From: Mycobacterium gordonae
GTDB lineage: Bacteria; Actinomycetota; Actinomycetes; Mycobacteriales; Mycobacteriaceae
Direction of reading: 5' to 3'
DNA: 64,000 nt
Assembly: GCF_001417955.2 (NCBI RefSeq)
Contig: NZ_LKTM01000339.1
Location: 124,001 to 188,000 of the forward strand
Shown: piece after piece, positions 51,567-60,622 of the stretch
Layout of the letters: each line of letters opens with the position of its first letter
Position numbering within the stretch: the stretch's first letter is position 1
Made by a program: the position numbers and the translations under genes
Notes under the pieces: generated by a model
What the model saw: the letters and a program-made list of their open reading frames with translations, nothing else
What the model was told of the DNA's origin: nothing
Databases searched by the model: none

Positions 51567-51570
51567 TGCG

Positions 51571-52353
51571 CTACCCGCGGACCACGAGCACCGAGCATTG
51601 GGGATGTGCGAACAGCGCATGCCCCGAGGGGCCGACGAGGCGTGCCAGCTGATCGGCTTCGTCGCTGCCGATGACCGCCAACTGCACTCGCTCGTCGTTG
51701 GCGCTCAAGAACTTGGCGATCGCGGACCGTGTTGTGATGGGGTAGACACGAACCTCGGGATTGATCTGCTGCCAGGCCCGCACCCGCCGTTCGAACTCTC
51801 CGTCGGTGTGCTCGGTCAGTTCCTCGGGGCGGCCGCCCAGCACGAGCAGAGGCGCCTTGCGCAGCTTCGCCTCCCAGGCCGCATATTCGACGACAGCGTC
51901 GTTGTCGTCGGTCATTCTTACGATGATCCAATTGACCGGCGGCTGTTCGGTGTCGGTCCGCAGGACCGCGACCGGGCAGTAAGCCTTTTCCGCGAGATCG
52001 GCTGCAGTCGAACCCAACAGCGCGCGGGCGTAACGCCCGATGCCCACCGAGCCGACGCAGATCATCTCGGCATCGCGTGACGCCTCGATCAGAACCGTTG
52101 CCGCCGGCCCCCGTTCGATATCGGTCGTGACCTCGACGGATTTCGCTGCGGCCTCGATCGCCAATTGTGCTGTCTTGAGTGACTTTTCGGCGTGGCCGAG
52201 GTCTCGGGCGTAGTCATCCGCCGACGAGTGGGTCTGGCTGATCACGGCGATGAGGTGCAACTGCCGGCCGCGGCCTATGGCTTCATCGACACCCCACAGC
52301 GCGGCCGCGATGGCTGCCTCGGATCCGTCGATTCCGACGATGATCGGCTTCAT
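51571..52353 (-). CDS. Universal stress protein
   Basis: This is a 260-residue tandem USP protein beginning MKPIIVGIDGSEAAIAAALWGVDEA, with GSVGIGRYARALLGSTAADLAEKA closing the first nucleotide site. The second domain is less conserved, ending VIGSDEADQLARLVGPSGHALFAHPQCSVLVVRG. The start follows the M50 protease stop by 1 nt, so the genes are coupled. The same pairing of USP and M50/CBS protease occurs in the M. tuberculosis DosR regulon (Rv2624c-Rv2625c), which supports orthology of the block. Confidence 0.9.
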   Translation of the reverse strand: MKPIIVGIDGSEAAIAAALWGVDEAIGRGRQLHLIAVISQTHSSADDYARDLGHAEKSLKTAQLAIEAAAKSVEVTTDIERGPAATVLIEASRDAEMICVGSVGIGRYARALLGSTAADLAEKAYCPVAVLRTDTEQPPVNWIIVRMTDDNDAVVEYAAWEAKLRKAPLLVLGGRPEELTEHTDGEFERRVRAWQQINPEVRVYPITTRSAIAKFLSANDERVQLAVIGSDEADQLARLVGPSGHALFAHPQCSVLVVRG

Positions 52354-52354
52354 C

Positions 52355-53518
52355 TCACATCTCCCTGGACTCGACCGGTGTTGGAACAGCTTGAGGACTG
52401 GCGATCCGGTACACGTCGATCAACCGGGCGACGTCCCCCGATGTGACGATGCCGACCACTTTGCCCCCCTCCATCACGAGGGCACGGCTGCGTGGACCGA
52501 CCGGTGTCATCCTCTGCAGCAACGCATTCAGTGGCTCGCCCGGCGCTGCGACCGGAACGTTCTGCAGGGGCACGGCAACGTCGCGCACCCTCGTCGTCGC
52601 ACGCAGACCGGGCGCGACATCGCGCAGCTGTCGCAGGGTGACCAGGCCGACGGTCGATCCGTTTCGATCGGTGATCGGGTACGCGGAGTGACGATCTCCG
52701 AGCACGTAACACTCGATGAAGTCCTCAACGGAGATCCAGTCGGGCGCGGTGTGCGGTTTCGGTGTCATCGCATCAGCCACGCACATTCCGCCGAACATCT
52801 GTTGGTTCGTCGCCTGCACTTCCTCCTCGCGTGCGGCCGCGAGAATGAACCAGCCGATGAACGCCAGCCAGACGCCGCTGATCAGACCGCCCACCACAAA
52901 TTCGGCCAGGCCCAGGGTGATCAGCACAATGGCCACGATCCGCCCGGCACGCGCCGCCCCGACAGCGGCGCGCACTCTGTCGCCGTGGCGCTGCCAGAGG
53001 AGGGCACGCACGACCCGTCCACCGTCCAGCGGAGCCCCCGGCAGCAGGTTGAACAGGCCCAGTAGCAGGTTTACCGCAGACAGCCACCACGCGACGCTCA
53101 CCACGATCACCGCGATGTGGGCTGATTCCAACGTGATTGCCAGTCCGGCGAAAGCCACTGACAGCGCCAGACTGGTGGCGGGCCCGGCGACCGCGATCCG
53201 GAAAGCGGCCTTGGGGGTCGGCGCTTCGCCCTGCAATGTCGTCACACCGCCGAACAGCCACAGCGTGACGCTGTCCGTCGTCACGCCCACCCGGCGAGCG
53301 ACCAACGCGTGTGCGAGTTCGTGCGCGAGCAGCGAACTCAACAGCACCAGCGCTCCGCACGCGCCGGCAGCCCAGTACGCCCCACGCGGATAACCCGCCA
53401 CATCGTGGGGCAAGGTGGTTGCCAGGCTCCAGGTGAACAACCACAGGATCACGATGACGCTCCAATGGGCGTTCACCCGCAACCCTGCAATCCGTCCGAG
53501 CGGAATGGTGTCGCGCAC
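52355..53518 (-). CDS. Site-2-type M50 metalloprotease with CBS domains (Rv2625c-like)
   Basis: This is a 387-residue intramembrane zinc protease. The metal site is HELAH (His66, Glu67, His70) in the first protease helix, with the third ligand Asp165 in LLPGAPLDGGRV. Five to six transmembrane helices cover residues 15-230. Two CBS domains follow (about 245-310 and 320-375), which in this family bind adenine nucleotides and regulate activity. Size and order match Rv2625c of the DosR regulon. GTG 53518 follows GGGAGG. It is 30 nt downstream of the SRPBCC gene and heads the USP pair. The substrate is unknown. Confidence 0.92.
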   Translation of the reverse strand: MRDTIPLGRIAGLRVNAHWSVIVILWLFTWSLATTLPHDVAGYPRGAYWAAGACGALVLLSSLLAHELAHALVARRVGVTTDSVTLWLFGGVTTLQGEAPTPKAAFRIAVAGPATSLALSVAFAGLAITLESAHIAVIVVSVAWWLSAVNLLLGLFNLLPGAPLDGGRVVRALLWQRHGDRVRAAVGAARAGRIVAIVLITLGLAEFVVGGLISGVWLAFIGWFILAAAREEEVQATNQQMFGGMCVADAMTPKPHTAPDWISVEDFIECYVLGDRHSAYPITDRNGSTVGLVTLRQLRDVAPGLRATTRVRDVAVPLQNVPVAAPGEPLNALLQRMTPVGPRSRALVMEGGKVVGIVTSGDVARLIDVYRIASPQAVPTPVESREM

Positions 53519-53548
53519 GGTGGAACCTCCCAGGATCTACGTTGGGCC

Positions 53549-54178
53549 TCAGGACTTTTCAGAGGCCGGGCCCGCCGCACTGACGGGGGTGGAGTCTGCG
53601 CGTTCCGCGCGGTGCTTGGTGCCGAGCAGCCATCCCCTGGTGCCCATCGCGATCACCGGTCTGGCGAGTTCCATCGCGAAGACCTCTCCGGGATGACGTA
53701 ATGCGATCCTGGCCCGGGCGAGCAGCCGCACCCGGTCCTCCCAGTGCGGCTGCACGTGAAACGACAGGACCGCACTCCAGCTCGGGCGGGATTGTTCGGT
53801 CCGGAACACCACGTATTGCTCGGGCACGACTTCTTCAACCGTCAGGGTCACGCCGTCGGGTAGGCCGAGCCAGCCCGCCGGCGCCAGGCGGAGCCGGTCG
53901 CCCACCGCGAGCGGGCGGCCGGCCGGCTGCGGCTGGTCAGTGTCATCAGCCGCGGAGACAAACGGATTCTTCTGCAGTTGCGGCCAGACCGCGAACGCCG
54001 GTGCGTCGATGTAGACCGCCTCGGTGACCTGGATGGCCGGATCCCCGACCAGGGCGTCGCCCGGTAACCGCATCTGGGTTTCCGCTTTGGTGGTGCCCCA
54101 GTTGCGGTAATAACGGCGCGCACAGTAGAGCGCGCCCAGCAACGCGGTCGCCTCCGCGAGGCGCCTGATCGTGGTCAT
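53549..54178 (-). CDS. SRPBCC (START-like) family protein
   Basis: This is a 209-residue protein with a short hydrophobic N-terminus (about 5-25) that may anchor it, followed by a ligand-binding START/polyketide-cyclase-like domain. The domain begins with the typical ITEAVYIDAP-type strand (QVTEAVYIDAPAFAVWPQL), then GDRLRLAP, VPEQYVVFRTEQ and WSAVLSFHVQP. Such proteins bind hydrophobic ligands; none is named here. It is first in the run SRPBCC-M50-USP-USP with short gaps, and a weak DosR-box-like site lies upstream, so it is probably part of the hypoxia response. Confidence 0.78.
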   Translation of the reverse strand: MTTIRRLAEATALLGALYCARRYYRNWGTTKAETQMRLPGDALVGDPAIQVTEAVYIDAPAFAVWPQLQKNPFVSAADDTDQPQPAGRPLAVGDRLRLAPAGWLGLPDGVTLTVEEVVPEQYVVFRTEQSRPSWSAVLSFHVQPHWEDRVRLLARARIALRHPGEVFAMELARPVIAMGTRGWLLGTKHRAERADSTPVSAAGPASEKS

Positions 54179-54211
54179 GGTGTCAGTTTGCGCCGGGTGG
54201 CAGGTGCTCGG

Positions 54212-54231
54212 CGAGGGTCATTGGTCCTCGT
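54212..54231 (-). promoter_or_regulatory. Weak DosR-box-like site upstream of the SRPBCC operon
   Basis: The sequence (core GGGTCATTGGTCCT) matches about 11 of 20 consensus positions, and its centre is about 43 nt upstream of the ATG at 54178. A weak CAAACT -10 at 54190-54185 would make the mRNA leaderless. The spacing is off by one from the strong sites. Confidence 0.35.
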
Positions 54232-54268
54232 CGAAGCCGCCAAAATGCTCCGGGTTCCTCCGGCGCCG

Positions 54269-54314
54269 TTGGGGACCAACGGCACTACCGAGGGCGACTT
54301 ACGGCACGGATAGT
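54269..54314 (+). promoter_or_regulatory. DosR box and -10 of the Tgs-like gene
   Basis: The 20-mer 54269-54288, starting TTGGGGACCAACG, matches 14 of 20 DosR-consensus positions including the whole left half. GATAGT at 54309-54314 is a plausible -10, and the box centre is 30.5 nt upstream of its first base. Confidence 0.6.
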
Positions 54315-54348
54315 GGTGCCGGTAAGGGGATGCGGAGGTGCGTGCAAT

Positions 54349-55746
54349 ATGGATCGCCTGTCAACGGTGGAAGCAAGTTTTCTCGAGGCAGAAGATGCCG
54401 ACCGGCACCTGAGTATGGCGATTGGGGCGCTGGCCGTGATCGACGGACCCGGCCCGGGCCGCGACGAACTCATCGCCGCGCTGTCCGACCGTCTGGGCAG
54501 CGTGCCCCGGCTCCGGCAGGTGGTGCACCAGCGCCCCTTGCAGGTTGCCGCGCCGGAATTGGTGGTCGACAACAACTTCGACATCACCCACCATGTGCGC
54601 TGGGCGGTCGTGCCGCAGCCCGCGGACGAGTCCGCGTTGTTCCGAACGGTGACCGATCTGATGGAGCGCCGCCTGGATCGCGACCATCCGCTGTGGGAAT
54701 GCTGGGTCATCGACGGTCTGCCCGAGCGTCGATGGGTCGTGCTGCTGAAGATTCATCATTGTCTGGCAGACGAAGTCACCACCCTAAGGGTGTTGACGAG
54801 CATCTCCGACTCGGGCGCTGGTGCTCTGTGCGAGACCCTTGCCGGCGAGCCGGCGTCGCCGTTCAAGGGCGCAGGGTTGCGGACCAACCCGGTGACGTGG
54901 GCCAGAGGGATCTGGCGGGCGTCTATGGTCGGGACCGAGATCGCCGGTCAAACGGCAAAGCAGGTAACCGAATTCGTTGCCCGCCTGCTCGGCTCGACCG
55001 GTGGCTCGCAGCGGCCGGGACACGTGGCCGGCGCACGGGGTTACAGCGCGGTCCGCGTTCCCCTCAAAGACGTCGACACGGTGTGCGAGGTCTTCGGCGT
55101 CACGCGCAACGACGTCACCCTTGCCGCGATCACCGACAGCTTTCGCGCTGTGCTGCTGCGCCACGGTCAGCAGCCGCGGCGCAACTCGCTGCGCACGCTG
55201 ATCCCGGTGTCGCTGGGTTCACCGGAACCCATGGACCGCATTGACATTCGGGCCTCGGCGATGCTCCCCTTCCTGCCGATCGAGCAGAAGGATCCGGTGA
55301 AACGCCTGCGCCTCATCCACGCCAGGCAGAGTCGGCCCGAGGGAGACGGGGGCTCGCATACCGCGGACAACCTGGCCGACCGTCTACCGTTCATGTTGAG
55401 CGCGTGGAGCATTCGGCTGCTCATGCGGCTACCGCAGCGCAGCATCGTCACACTCGCCGCGTACGTGCCAGGCCCCCGGCAGCGCCTGCAGGTGCTGGGG
55501 CGGCCCGTGGAGATGCTGTTGCCGATACCACCCACCGCGGCGCCCTTGAGCACCGTCGTCAGCACCCTGAGCTATGTCGACGAACTGGTGCTGGGCATCA
55601 CCGCCGACGCCGACGCGACTCCGGATGCCGACGAGATTGCAGGGGGGATCGAGCTCGGGGTCGCACGCCTGCTCGCCCGGGCCCTGGCCCGGCGGCGGTC
55701 GGGGACCAGACGTGTTCGGCGACCGGCCCGGCCGGGTTCCCGATAG
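54349..55746 (+). CDS. Tgs1-like WS/DGAT triacylglycerol synthase
   Basis: This is a 465-residue acyltransferase of the WS/DGAT family, about the length of M. tuberculosis Tgs1 (Rv3130c), the main triacylglycerol synthase of hypoxic cells. It begins MDRLSTVEASFLEAED. The active-site motif reads HHCLADE (136-142), so the catalytic His-His and Asp are kept but the last Gly is Glu. The tail is Arg-rich. ATG 54349 follows GGAGG at 10 nt. A DosR box with a good spacing to a -10 precedes it. The HAD-ATPase gene starts 13 nt after its stop. The Tgs1 assignment is by size, context and regulation, not by a tree. Confidence 0.82.
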   Translation: MDRLSTVEASFLEAEDADRHLSMAIGALAVIDGPGPGRDELIAALSDRLGSVPRLRQVVHQRPLQVAAPELVVDNNFDITHHVRWAVVPQPADESALFRTVTDLMERRLDRDHPLWECWVIDGLPERRWVVLLKIHHCLADEVTTLRVLTSISDSGAGALCETLAGEPASPFKGAGLRTNPVTWARGIWRASMVGTEIAGQTAKQVTEFVARLLGSTGGSQRPGHVAGARGYSAVRVPLKDVDTVCEVFGVTRNDVTLAAITDSFRAVLLRHGQQPRRNSLRTLIPVSLGSPEPMDRIDIRASAMLPFLPIEQKDPVKRLRLIHARQSRPEGDGGSHTADNLADRLPFMLSAWSIRLLMRLPQRSIVTLAAYVPGPRQRLQVLGRPVEMLLPIPPTAAPLSTVVSTLSYVDELVLGITADADATPDADEIAGGIELGVARLLARALARRRSGTRRVRRPARPGSR

Positions 55747-55759
55747 CGCGGCTACGGAC

Positions 55760-57418
55760 GTGACGTTCTTCAAGGTGGTCGCGCTGGATCTGGATGGGAC
55801 CCTGACCACGGCAGGCCACCTGGCACCGGAAGCGCTGGCGGCGATCGAAGAGGCGCGACGCAACGGCCTGGCGATCGTGCTCGTATCCGGCCGCATCTTG
55901 GCCGAACTGCGAGCCGACTTCCCACAGATAGCCGACTACGTGGATGCGATGGTGCTGGAAAACGGTGCGGTCACGGTCGTCGACGGACTGAGCCACGCAT
56001 TGGCTCCGCCGGTGGACGGGGGCCTCACACAGGCCCTCAGCGATCGGGGCGTTCCCTACCGCCACGGCGAGGTGATCCTCGCGATCGACGGTGAGCACAC
56101 GCCCGCTGTCCTCGACCTGATCGGTGCGCTGGGGCTGGACTACCAGATCATCCGCAACCGCTCCGCACTCATGGTGCTGCCGGCCGGAATCACCAAAGGC
56201 ACCGGGCTGGCCGCGATGCTGGCGGCGATGAATCTGTCCCCGCACAACGCCGTAGCTGTCGGGGACGCCGAGAACGATTTGGCGCTCTTCGGCGTCGCCG
56301 AGATCGGCGTGGCCGTCAGCAACGCGGTGTCCTCGGTGCGGCGATGCGCCGATCTGACGTTGGACAAACCGAACGGCACCGGGGTGGCTGAGCTGCTGGC
56401 GGGTCCCTATCTCACTGGGGCACAACGCTGGTGCCCGACACGGCGCTGGATCGCGGTAGGCACCTTTGACGACCTGACACCGGCCCGGGTGCCGGGAAGC
56501 CAGGGCCGGGTGGTGATCACCGGGCCCGCCGCCTCCGGCAAGAGCCACCTGGTCGGGCTGCTGGCCGAACGGTGGATCCTGGCCAATTACTCTGTGCTGC
56601 TGCTCGATCCCGAGGGAGACCACATACACCTGCAACAGCTCGGTCAGGTGCAGGTGGTCGACGCCGGTCAGCACCTGCCCGAGCCGGCTGTCCTGGTGAA
56701 CACCCTACGGCCACAGACCAGCATCGTGGTGGACATGTCCGGGCTGACCGAGGCGAGCAACAGTGATTACATGCACCGGTTGCGGCTGACGGCCGAGGCG
56801 TATCGCGAGGAGCACGGATTTCCCCACTGGGTGATCTACGACGAGGCGCATCTGCTCGGCGCGGAGGAACACGCACACTGGACCCGGCGGGGCGGCTACG
56901 TGCTTTCATCGTTTGCCCCGGCTGCCCTGCCGGCCAAGGAAATCGACAACAGTGATGTCCTCCTGACCCTGATGCCGCCGGCCACCCCGGCAGACATCGA
57001 TTCCGGGAGGCGGGCGACCGTTCAATTCGGCTCCGGCCCGCCCCGCATTTTCACCATCGCCGACCGGTTGACCACGCACGTGCGGCACGGCCACAAGTAC
57101 GCCGATGTCCGCCTGCCCCAGGAGCGACAGTTCTACTTCCACAGCGCCGCCGGAATCCCGGTCGCCCCCGCGGCGACGTTGCACGATTTCTGCACTGCGA
57201 TAGCGCATCTCGACCAGCGAGCGCTCGAGTACCATCTGGCACGGGGCGATTTCTCGCGGTGGCTGGACGGCACCATCACGGACAAGGACCTGGCTGCGAA
57301 AGTGGCTGCGTGGGAGGACGAACTGGAGGCACACCGCGCCGCCGACCTGGAACGGATCAGGCACAAGCTGGTCCAGGCGGTCGAGGAGCGGTATCTGCCG
57401 GCGGTGGAACTGCGCTGA
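55760..57418 (+). CDS. HAD-IIB phosphatase fused to a P-loop (HerA/DUF87-like) ATPase
   Basis: This 552-residue protein has two parts. Residues 1-215 are a Cof/sucrose-phosphatase-type HAD hydrolase with nucleophile Asp10 and Asp12 in VALDLDGTL, LVSGR near 42-45, Lys146 and GDAENDLALF at 168-177. Residues about 230-552 are an ATPase with Walker A GPAASGKS (255-262), SVLLLDPEGDH, and Walker B VIYDEAHLL (358-366), most like the HerA/VirB4 DUF87 core. It may couple sugar-phosphate or phospholipid hydrolysis to NTP-driven work, but the role is unknown. GTG 55760 starts just before the HAD motif. It is 13 nt behind the Tgs-like gene, so it is probably induced with it. Confidence 0.82.
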   Translation: MTFFKVVALDLDGTLTTAGHLAPEALAAIEEARRNGLAIVLVSGRILAELRADFPQIADYVDAMVLENGAVTVVDGLSHALAPPVDGGLTQALSDRGVPYRHGEVILAIDGEHTPAVLDLIGALGLDYQIIRNRSALMVLPAGITKGTGLAAMLAAMNLSPHNAVAVGDAENDLALFGVAEIGVAVSNAVSSVRRCADLTLDKPNGTGVAELLAGPYLTGAQRWCPTRRWIAVGTFDDLTPARVPGSQGRVVITGPAASGKSHLVGLLAERWILANYSVLLLDPEGDHIHLQQLGQVQVVDAGQHLPEPAVLVNTLRPQTSIVVDMSGLTEASNSDYMHRLRLTAEAYREEHGFPHWVIYDEAHLLGAEEHAHWTRRGGYVLSSFAPAALPAKEIDNSDVLLTLMPPATPADIDSGRRATVQFGSGPPRIFTIADRLTTHVRHGHKYADVRLPQERQFYFHSAAGIPVAPAATLHDFCTAIAHLDQRALEYHLARGDFSRWLDGTITDKDLAAKVAAWEDELEAHRAADLERIRHKLVQAVEERYLPAVELR

Positions 57419-57461
57419 GGACTTCCGGCCCTAGCCCAACACCCTGCTCTGCGAGCAGATT

Positions 57462-57938
57462 GTGATGGTGGGATCGAACACTGCACTGCAAGCGACACCC
57501 GACACACGCGCGTGTGCCCGCGTCATCGGCCCCTTCGTCGTCATCGTCACCGCGACCGCGATCGGGCGGGCCGACTCCCTGCGGACGCTGCTGGCGGAGT
57601 TTCGCGCAAGCGCGGTATGGCCCTGGGTCAGTGGCGTATTCGTCCTGATACTCGGGTTGGTCGTGGTGGCCCTGCATCGGCATTGGCGCGGCGCGCCCGC
57701 GATCATCGTGTCGGCCCTCGGTTGGTTGACGACGCTGAAAGGGTTTCTGCTGATGGCCTTGCCGCAGAGCTACCTGTCGTTTGCCTACTCCGCGGTCGAC
57801 GTAACCGCCTGGTGGCGTGTGGGTTTCGTTGCCATGGCACTGCTCGGGCTGTATCTGACTTTCGTCGGATGGATGCCTGCAGCCAAGCCGGCGCCCCAGC
57901 CCGCAGGCCAGACCACGCAAGTACGCCGCGCCGCCTGA
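57462..57938 (+). CDS. Small four-helix membrane protein, unknown
   Basis: This is a protein of about 157 residues with hydrophobic helices near 22-36, 52-70, 80-100 and 118-138 and a Pro/Gln-rich basic C-terminal tail. The segment WPWVSGVFVLILGLVVVALHRHWRG, followed by a Leu-rich stretch, resembles mycobacterial small inner-membrane proteins, but I do not recognise the family. GTG 57462 and ATG 57465 are both possible starts. It follows the HAD-ATPase gene by 43 nt and converges with the WS/DGAT gene 6 nt away. Confidence 0.68.
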   Translation: MMVGSNTALQATPDTRACARVIGPFVVIVTATAIGRADSLRTLLAEFRASAVWPWVSGVFVLILGLVVVALHRHWRGAPAIIVSALGWLTTLKGFLLMALPQSYLSFAYSAVDVTAWWRVGFVAMALLGLYLTFVGWMPAAKPAPQPAGQTTQVRRAA

Positions 57939-57944
57939 GAGCAC

Positions 57945-59351
57945 TCAGCCGGGGCAGGCGCCCACGGCCACTTCGAGTTCGGCCAGACAGGCCTCGGTCA
58001 GCGGGATGAATCTCTCGATATCGGGCACCACGTCAGCTCCCGCGACGAAGCCGAATCCCACCCGGTCGGCATACGAGCACGTGGTCACGTTGAGTCCCTG
58101 GCCGTCATAGACAGTCGAGACCGGGTAGATCTCCTCGACGTGAGCGCCATTGAAGTACATCTCGGTGCGTGGCCCGGGTACGTGCGAGATAGGCAGGTTG
58201 TATCCGGTCCGGCCCTGCCACGTCACCGGCAGCAGCGGCGGAATCACGGTCGCGGCAACACTTCCCGCATTCGTCAGTAGCGACGCAGCCGATCCGCGCT
58301 TGGCCACCCAGCGTTTTCCTGCCGCCATGGAGCGGTGAATCAGCCCCAGGCGGGCGCCCGGATCATCCAGATCGGTGCCCAGCGGGCACAGCCACAGGCC
58401 GAACATGTTGCCGGAAGACTGCTTCGAAGAGCGCCCGGCATGGCTCCGCACGGTGATGGGACACACCGCGACCAGGGACCGGTCGGGCAGTTCCTCGTGC
58501 TCGCGCAACCATTGCCGCACCACGCCCGCCAGCATCGCCGTGATCACATCGTTGGCGCTGACTCCCGCCAATTGCTGGATGGCTTGGATACGATGGCGCG
58601 GCCAGCTGCCCGCGCAGACCGCACGCCCGGCTCCCAGACGACCGTTGAAGCGGGTATAGGGAGCATCGAACGGCAGTGTCGTCACGTGCGCGACCACACT
58701 GTCGACGACGGTCGCCAGCATTCCGGTAACCACGCCCTCAACCAACTCCACACCGGACCCGACCGTGCCGCCTACCCACCGCAGCGGCGCCGTAAGCCGC
58801 GACACCAGCCCGCTCGATGTGTCCGGCGGCGGTCCCGTCCAGCGGTCGGCGTAGAACGGCGGCATCGCGTGTTCCGCCGGGTCGGCACTGAGCGCACCGG
58901 TGATCATCCGCAGGCCCGCGACGCCGTCGATGACGGTGTGGTGCACCTTGACATAGAACGCGAAGCGACCGTCTTCCAGGCCGTCGATCAGATACGACAT
59001 CCACATCGGACGCGACCGGTCGAGCCGCTCCGCGTCCAGTTCGCCGATCAGCCCCCACAAGCCCCCGGCGCCGACGGATAATGTCCGGCGCTGGCAATGG
59101 TGTTCCAGGTCAACGGATTCCAGCTCACGCCAAACCCACATGCCCCCGGTATCCACACCACGGTGCGGATAGCGGCGCAGCCGCCGGTCGATCGGCTGGG
59201 CCCCCGCGAGCGCCGACGCATACACGTCGTCGACGTAGCCGGGACCGGCTTCCGGCGGAGGCGACAAGATCAGCACTACACCGACGTGCATCGGGCTGGC
59301 CAGCAGTTCCCCGGCCATCATCGCGGTGTCCAGCGGGCTGAGCAGGTCCAT
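57945..59351 (-). CDS. WS/DGAT-family acyltransferase
   Basis: This is a 468-residue enzyme of the wax ester synthase/diacylglycerol acyltransferase family with an intact HHTVIDG active site (137-143) and the conserved NLPISHVPGPRTEMYFNGA segment near the C-terminus. It starts MDLLSPLDTAMMAGELLASPMHVG, the canonical family N-terminus, so ATG 59351 was chosen over a longer frame. It lies 14 nt after the alpha/beta hydrolase gene on the same strand, which places it in a DosR-box-controlled operon. It could make triacylglycerol or wax ester during hypoxia; the exact acceptor is unknown. Confidence 0.9.
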   Translation of the reverse strand: MDLLSPLDTAMMAGELLASPMHVGVVLILSPPPEAGPGYVDDVYASALAGAQPIDRRLRRYPHRGVDTGGMWVWRELESVDLEHHCQRRTLSVGAGGLWGLIGELDAERLDRSRPMWMSYLIDGLEDGRFAFYVKVHHTVIDGVAGLRMITGALSADPAEHAMPPFYADRWTGPPPDTSSGLVSRLTAPLRWVGGTVGSGVELVEGVVTGMLATVVDSVVAHVTTLPFDAPYTRFNGRLGAGRAVCAGSWPRHRIQAIQQLAGVSANDVITAMLAGVVRQWLREHEELPDRSLVAVCPITVRSHAGRSSKQSSGNMFGLWLCPLGTDLDDPGARLGLIHRSMAAGKRWVAKRGSAASLLTNAGSVAATVIPPLLPVTWQGRTGYNLPISHVPGPRTEMYFNGAHVEEIYPVSTVYDGQGLNVTTCSYADRVGFGFVAGADVVPDIERFIPLTEACLAELEVAVGACPG

Positions 59352-59365
59352 CTCGACTCGGGCGA

Positions 59366-60616
59366 TCAGGCGGGCCGGGCACGCAGCTTCGCAGGCGCCT
59401 CCAGCAGACCCGACTGTTGCAGCGCTTCCCACACGAACCGCTGCACCGGTTGGGAGCGGAAGAATCCGGTGTGACCGCCCGGGTACCAGACGATTTCGGG
59501 TTTACCCCAGTGCTTCCAGAGGCGATTGACCTGCTCGCGCGGATGTACGAGGCGATCGGCGACGCCGGCATAGATGAACCGGCCCTGCATCGGCACGCGC
59601 GGGGTCAGGGACAACGGCGACACCATCCGTCCGATGGGTTCGGCCAGCCGCATCGTCCGACGGCGTGGGTCATCGTCACTGAGACCCGAATGCCGGCCCA
59701 GCACGTCGACCAGGTCGGCCACCGGGACACCGAGGATCGCGCACGTGAGGCCGTCCTCCAGGCTGGCGACCAGCGATGCGATGTAACCGCCGAGCGACAG
59801 GCTGTTCAGGCCGATGCGGGAATCGGGCTCCTGCAGCCGGATCCACGACAGCAGCCGGCGGATGTCCCAGACGGCCTGGGCCGTCGCGTGCACATCGTCG
59901 AGCACATCCTCGCCCGGAAACACCGCGCCCTTCGGCAGGCCCCGCGCCCGGGGCCCGTGCATGGGCAGGACGGGCATCACGACGTTGAGGCCAAGCTCGT
60001 CGTGTAGCTTCCAGGCCCGGAACAGGGCCAGATCCAGTGCGGCCCGGCCCATCTCGGTCCCGTGCACACACACCAGCCAGGGCCGTGGTTGCGCGTGACG
60101 AAGCAGCAGCGCGTATTCACGGTCGTTTGCCGTGTAGCCCTGCCATCGCTGCACACCAGGTTCCCCCGGGTGCGGCGTGTAGCCACTGGTGAAGTACATG
60201 CGGTAGAACGAACGCCTGCGCCCCTTCACCTTTCGCACGGTGACATCCGAGGGCGCCGGCGGCTTGACGAAGAAGCCTTCCGGCTGGTCCAACCACCCCT
60301 TGCCGCCGTAGAACTCGAGACCGGCCAGCACCTCGCGGGTGATGCGGTCGAACACTTCAGGCCGACTGACCGGGCGACGGGCCTTCAGGCCCATCAGCAC
60401 GACCTCGTCGCGAAAGGCCTGCGCCGCCAGCGCCACGGTCGGCCGGGCGATGGGGAGCTCGTCGGGAGTCTGACCCAGATAGTCCCGCCATGATTGGGCC
60501 AGGTACTGCCCGGTGTGCATGAACGGCGTCGCGGCGCCGACCAGACCGCCGACGGCCGGCACGCCCCAGCCGGAGGGCTCCGGATGCTTCTGGTCGCTAC
60601 TGGTGGGCATCGTCAT
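59366..60616 (-). CDS. Alpha/beta hydrolase, Rv2627c-like
   Basis: This is a 416-residue hydrolase whose size and sequence pattern resemble Rv2627c (413 residues) of the DosR regulon. A hydrophilic N-terminal part of about 175 residues leads to the core strand PWLVCVHGTEMG (oxyanion region). The nucleophile elbow is LNSLSLGGY with Ser274, the acid is in YAGVADRLVHP and the His in YPGGHTGFF. It probably cleaves an ester. The start at ATG 60616 is supported by a TAGCGT -10 ending 6 nt upstream and a DosR box 30.5 nt further. It is divergent from fadD across a 200-nt control region and co-directional with the WS/DGAT downstream. Confidence 0.88.
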   Translation of the reverse strand: MTMPTSSDQKHPEPSGWGVPAVGGLVGAATPFMHTGQYLAQSWRDYLGQTPDELPIARPTVALAAQAFRDEVVLMGLKARRPVSRPEVFDRITREVLAGLEFYGGKGWLDQPEGFFVKPPAPSDVTVRKVKGRRRSFYRMYFTSGYTPHPGEPGVQRWQGYTANDREYALLLRHAQPRPWLVCVHGTEMGRAALDLALFRAWKLHDELGLNVVMPVLPMHGPRARGLPKGAVFPGEDVLDDVHATAQAVWDIRRLLSWIRLQEPDSRIGLNSLSLGGYIASLVASLEDGLTCAILGVPVADLVDVLGRHSGLSDDDPRRRTMRLAEPIGRMVSPLSLTPRVPMQGRFIYAGVADRLVHPREQVNRLWKHWGKPEIVWYPGGHTGFFRSQPVQRFVWEALQQSGLLEAPAKLRARPA

Positions 60617-60622
60617 GGCGGC

